DNA of 8,662 nt from an uncultured Bacteroidales bacterium. GTDB lineage: Bacteria > Bacteroidota > Bacteroidia > Bacteroidales > Paludibacteraceae. Made by a program: the position numbers and the translations under genes. The stretch spans positions 1 to 8,662 of the forward strand of contig CAIWIS010000917.1 of NCBI GenBank assembly GCA_903912795.1, read 5' to 3'. The number at the start of each line of letters is the position of its first letter. Within the stretch, counting starts at the first letter, position 1. Under the pieces are notes generated by a model. That model was given only the letters and a program-made list of their open reading frames with translations, was not told the DNA's origin and made no database searches. Below are positions 6,635 through 8,662 of this stretch, in pieces.

Positions 6635-7801
6635 TTAATATTCAAATTTTCCAAATTCACTTTCAATTAAAAGTTCTTTTTTGTTGGATGCTTCGCAATA
6701 ACCTACAATCTGAGCATCAATATTGAACGATTTGGAAATGGCAATTACTTTTTCGGCTTGGTCGGCTGGTAAATACACTTCCAATCGGTGACCCATATTA
6801 AATACTTTGTACATCTCTTTCCAATCGGTGCCCGATTCTTTTTGAATGAGTTTGAATAACGGAGGTACTGGGAAAAGATTGTTTTTAATCACTTTTAGAT
6901 TTTCAACAAAATGGAGTATTTTAGTTTGCGCACCTCCTGAACAATGTACCATACCATGTATTTGCGGACGAAGTTCGGCCAATAATTTTTTCACAACAGG
7001 TGCATACGTACGAGTTGCCGAAAGGACTAATTTGCCAGCATCTATATCCAACCCTTCAACAGCATCCGTCAGTTTGCATGAGCCTGAATAAGCCAATTCC
7101 TGCGGTATATCTGCATTGTAACTCTCCGGATATTTTATAGCTAAATAATTAGAAAAAACATCATGACGAGCCGAAGTGAGTCCATTACTTCCCATGCCAC
7201 CATTGTACTCAGTCTCGTATGAGGCTTGACCACAAGATGATAACCCGACAATTACATCTCCAGCTACAATATTAGCATTATCAATTACATCAGCACGTTT
7301 CATGCGGCAGGTTACAGTGCTATCTACAATAATAGTTCGTACCAAATCGCCTACATCGGCAGTTTCGCCACCAGTTGGATAAATATTCACGCCCATTTCG
7401 GCCAACTCATTCACCAACTCATTTGTTCCGTTAATAATAGCCGAAATTACTTCGCCCGGAATGCGGTTTTTGTTGCGACCAATGGTCGACGAAAGCAAAA
7501 TATTATCAGTAGCTCCCACACACAACAAATCGTCGATATTCATAATCAAAGCATCCTGTGCAATGCCCTTCCATACCGAAATATCGCCTGTTTCTTTCCA
7601 GTAAATATATGCCAACGACGATTTTGTGCCAGCTCCATCGGCATGCATAATATTACAATACTCAGGGTCATTTCCCAAAAAGTCGGGAATAATTTTGCAA
7701 AATGCTTGCGGAAAAAGTCCTTTGTCGATATTCTTAATGGCATTATGCACATCTTCTTTCGAAGCCGAAACTCCACGCAGGTTGTAACGTTCGTTGCTCA
7801 T
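6635..7801 (-). CDS. purM: Phosphoribosylformylglycinamidine cyclo-ligase (AIR synthase), Bacteroidota-type
   Basis: AIR synthase closes the imidazole ring of formylglycinamidine ribonucleotide with ATP, step five of purine synthesis, in the cytosol. The protein has 388 residues, longer than the usual 340-350, which matches the form generally annotated as PurM in Bacteroidota. Family marks are HADGAGTKS (53-61, in place of DGVGTKL), the acidic segment IAQDALIMNIDDLLCVGA (80-97), PTGGETADVGD (142-152, in place of GGETAEMPG) and GSNGLTSAR (204-212). The N-terminus (RYNLRGVSASKEDVHNAI) departs from the classical SYKDAGVDIEAG opening. Another PurM-superfamily ligase cannot be excluded, but the motif order fits AIR synthase best. 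Its leader holds two repeat types reaching to within 7 bases of the ATG, with no clear promoter. dut follows after 16 bases. Confidence 0.8.
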   Translation of the reverse strand: MSNERYNLRGVSASKEDVHNAIKNIDKGLFPQAFCKIIPDFLGNDPEYCNIMHADGAGTKSSLAYIYWKETGDISVWKGIAQDALIMNIDDLLCVGATDNILLSSTIGRNKNRIPGEVISAIINGTNELVNELAEMGVNIYPTGGETADVGDLVRTIIVDSTVTCRMKRADVIDNANIVAGDVIVGLSSCGQASYETEYNGGMGSNGLTSARHDVFSNYLAIKYPESYNADIPQELAYSGSCKLTDAVEGLDIDAGKLVLSATRTYAPVVKKLLAELRPQIHGMVHCSGGAQTKILHFVENLKVIKNNLFPVPPLFKLIQKESGTDWKEMYKVFNMGHRLEVYLPADQAEKVIAISKSFNIDAQIVGYCEASNKKELLIESEFGKFEY

Positions 7802-7808
7802 ATATTTT

Positions 7809-7844
7809 AGTTCATAAAGTTGTAAAAGTTCATAAAGTTGTAAA
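7809..7844 (-). repeat. 18-bp tandem duplication in the purM leader
   Basis: On the plus strand AGTTCATAAAGTTGTAAA occurs twice, back to back and without mismatch (7809-7826 and 7827-7844). Each copy is itself two related 9-mers sharing AGTT at the start, so the region may be read as four 9-bp units. It ends 7 bases before the purM ATG on the minus strand and directly abuts octamer array C. No Shine-Dalgarno is visible in it. Confidence 0.92.
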
Positions 7845-7883
7845 GTATCATCAAATTACCACATCATCTCATCAGCACATTAT
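7844..7883 (-). repeat. Octamer repeat array C between malQ and purM
   Basis: Read on the minus strand, five octamers in register resemble the NTGATGTG unit: ATAATGTG, CTGATGAG, ATGATGTG, GTAATTTG and ATGATACT. The array is more decayed than A and B. It begins on the malQ stop codon and runs into the 18-bp tandem duplication. It is the third occurrence of this unit in the window, each time in the gap between genes. Confidence 0.6.
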
Positions 7884-8662
7884 CTCCCCGCTTTCGCTAC
7901 CATTTCTTTAATTTTATCGTTGAATTTTGTTTCTTTCAGTAGCTTTTCGAGTGAAATATGCATGCGGTAACACCAAAAATTTCGGGGGTTACTTGGTACA
8001 TTTATTCGTTCTGCAAATGGATGCTCCAAACAAAGTTTTGTTTCAACAGCCATCCAGTCCTGCCAAGGCAGTATAATCCACATAGCGTTCGAATCCAAAT
8101 GCTGTTGTACAATTTGTTCGGCTATCCATTGTTCGCATTTTTCGGGTGCAGCTCCATGCATTTCGAGAGCTTTATTGTAAAAACGCTGCGTAATGGCCGC
8201 ATCTTCTTCCCACCAAGCCCGTATTGGGTTCATATCGTGTGTAGAAGTAGTGCAAACCGACAAATAAGGCGCATCCTTGGGCATTGCAAATTCAGTATTT
8301 GGTTTTTTAGGCATACGCTGAATTTCCAAACTGAGAATTTCGAGCGATTGCATTACTTCGGGTACCGAATCGGGCACCATACCTAAATCTTCGCCACAAA
8401 CAAGCATATTGGTTGCCGATATAAGAGCTGGCAATTTACTGTAAGCCTGATTTTTCCAAAACTCGTTGTGTCGGTGGTAAAAATACTCCACATACAATCG
8501 GTCTAGTTTCCGACGTTGATCTTCGTTCATATCAATAAACGTCGAAGAGCTGTGCATCGAAATACGAGGATGGAATTTTTCGGGATCACGTAAATCGCGC
8601 AAAAACAGCACTTCGCAATGCAATTTATACAAACCATCGCGTATCAGTACTTCCTTATTACC
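7880..8662 (-). CDS. malQ: 4-alpha-glucanotransferase (amylomaltase, GH77), C-terminal part (cut by right edge)
   Basis: This enzyme transfers glucan chains between maltodextrins during starch or glycogen use, normally in the cytosol. The window holds the last 260 residues. The frame continues unbroken through the right edge (GNKEVLIRDGLYKL before the first possible internal start), so the TTG at 8632 is only an in-frame leucine codon. In GH77 terms the acid/base glutamate is visible in CGEDLGMVP (E91 of the visible part) and the transition-state-stabilising aspartate in TTSTHDMNPIRAWW (D143). The nucleophile aspartate lies beyond the edge. The ending NVPSNPRNFWCYRMHISLEKLL is typical of the family. 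Bacteroidota homologues are often about 890 residues with N-terminal starch-binding modules, which cannot be checked here. Stop codon and octamer array C overlap, and purM starts 78 bases further on. Confidence 0.93.
   Translation of the reverse strand, partial: GNKEVLIRDGLYKLHCEVLFLRDLRDPEKFHPRISMHSSSTFIDMNEDQRRKLDRLYVEYFYHRHNEFWKNQAYSKLPALISATNMLVCGEDLGMVPDSVPEVMQSLEILSLEIQRMPKKPNTEFAMPKDAPYLSVCTTSTHDMNPIRAWWEEDAAITQRFYNKALEMHGAAPEKCEQWIAEQIVQQHLDSNAMWIILPWQDWMAVETKLCLEHPFAERINVPSNPRNFWCYRMHISLEKLLKETKFNDKIKEMVAKAGR

Noticed and set aside
6619..6666. Longer dut start at 6666
   Set aside because: The extra 16 residues overlap the purM end, are lysine/asparagine-rich and precede the usual family N-terminus; the ATG at 6618 gives a normal 143-residue dUTPase.
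7809..7883. CRISPR-like array before purM
   Set aside because: The repeats are directly adjacent with no spacers and the units are 8, 9 or 18 bases; no cas gene is present.
7958..8386. Plus-strand 142-codon open frame
   Set aside because: It is antisense to the conserved GH77 catalytic region, and its translation shows no domain.
8630..8632. TTG as the start of the glucanotransferase
   Set aside because: The same frame continues upstream to the window edge with family-like sequence (NKEVLIRDGLYKL), so the TTG is an internal leucine.

Overview
The window looks like chromosomal DNA from an anaerobic or facultatively fermentative member of the Bacteroidota, probably Bacteroidales. The evidence is a PorU-type type IX secretion sortase, a Rex repressor, the long Bacteroidota form of AIR synthase (PurM), a GH77 glucanotransferase, a candidate promoter matching the TAnnTTTG -7 element, and starts without clear Shine-Dalgarno sites. 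PorU argues against species lacking type IX secretion, as most Bacteroides do. I cannot name a species.

Every supported gene is on the minus strand, so transcription runs from right to left. In that order: the C-terminal 260 residues of a 4-alpha-glucanotransferase (malQ, cut by the right edge); purM; dut; a small four-helix-bundle protein of the S23/IVS family; a YqhD/butanol-dehydrogenase-type iron alcohol dehydrogenase; aroA; rex; a small FAH-family enzyme 6 bases after rex; and the first 596 residues of porU, cut by the left edge. porU is open to the edge, and nothing on the plus strand competes with it.

Most genes are housekeeping: purine synthesis, dUTP removal, aromatic synthesis, starch/maltodextrin use, and redox control. 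Rex senses NADH/NAD+, and the nearby alcohol dehydrogenase is a plausible NAD(P)H-consuming fermentation enzyme. Rex control of it is only an inference.

The accessory part is the dut-to-alcohol-dehydrogenase interval (about 5735-6189). A four-helix-bundle ORF of about 29% GC lies among genes whose sampled rows run about 33-55%. It is bracketed by a perfect 14-bp inverted repeat built from degenerate octamer arrays (consensus NTGATGTG). A third octamer array lies between malQ and purM, followed by a perfect 18-bp tandem duplication reaching to 7 bases from the purM start. The arrangement recalls the intervening sequences of 23S rRNA, which carry the same protein family between complementary ends. 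This is the best candidate for an undescribed element here.
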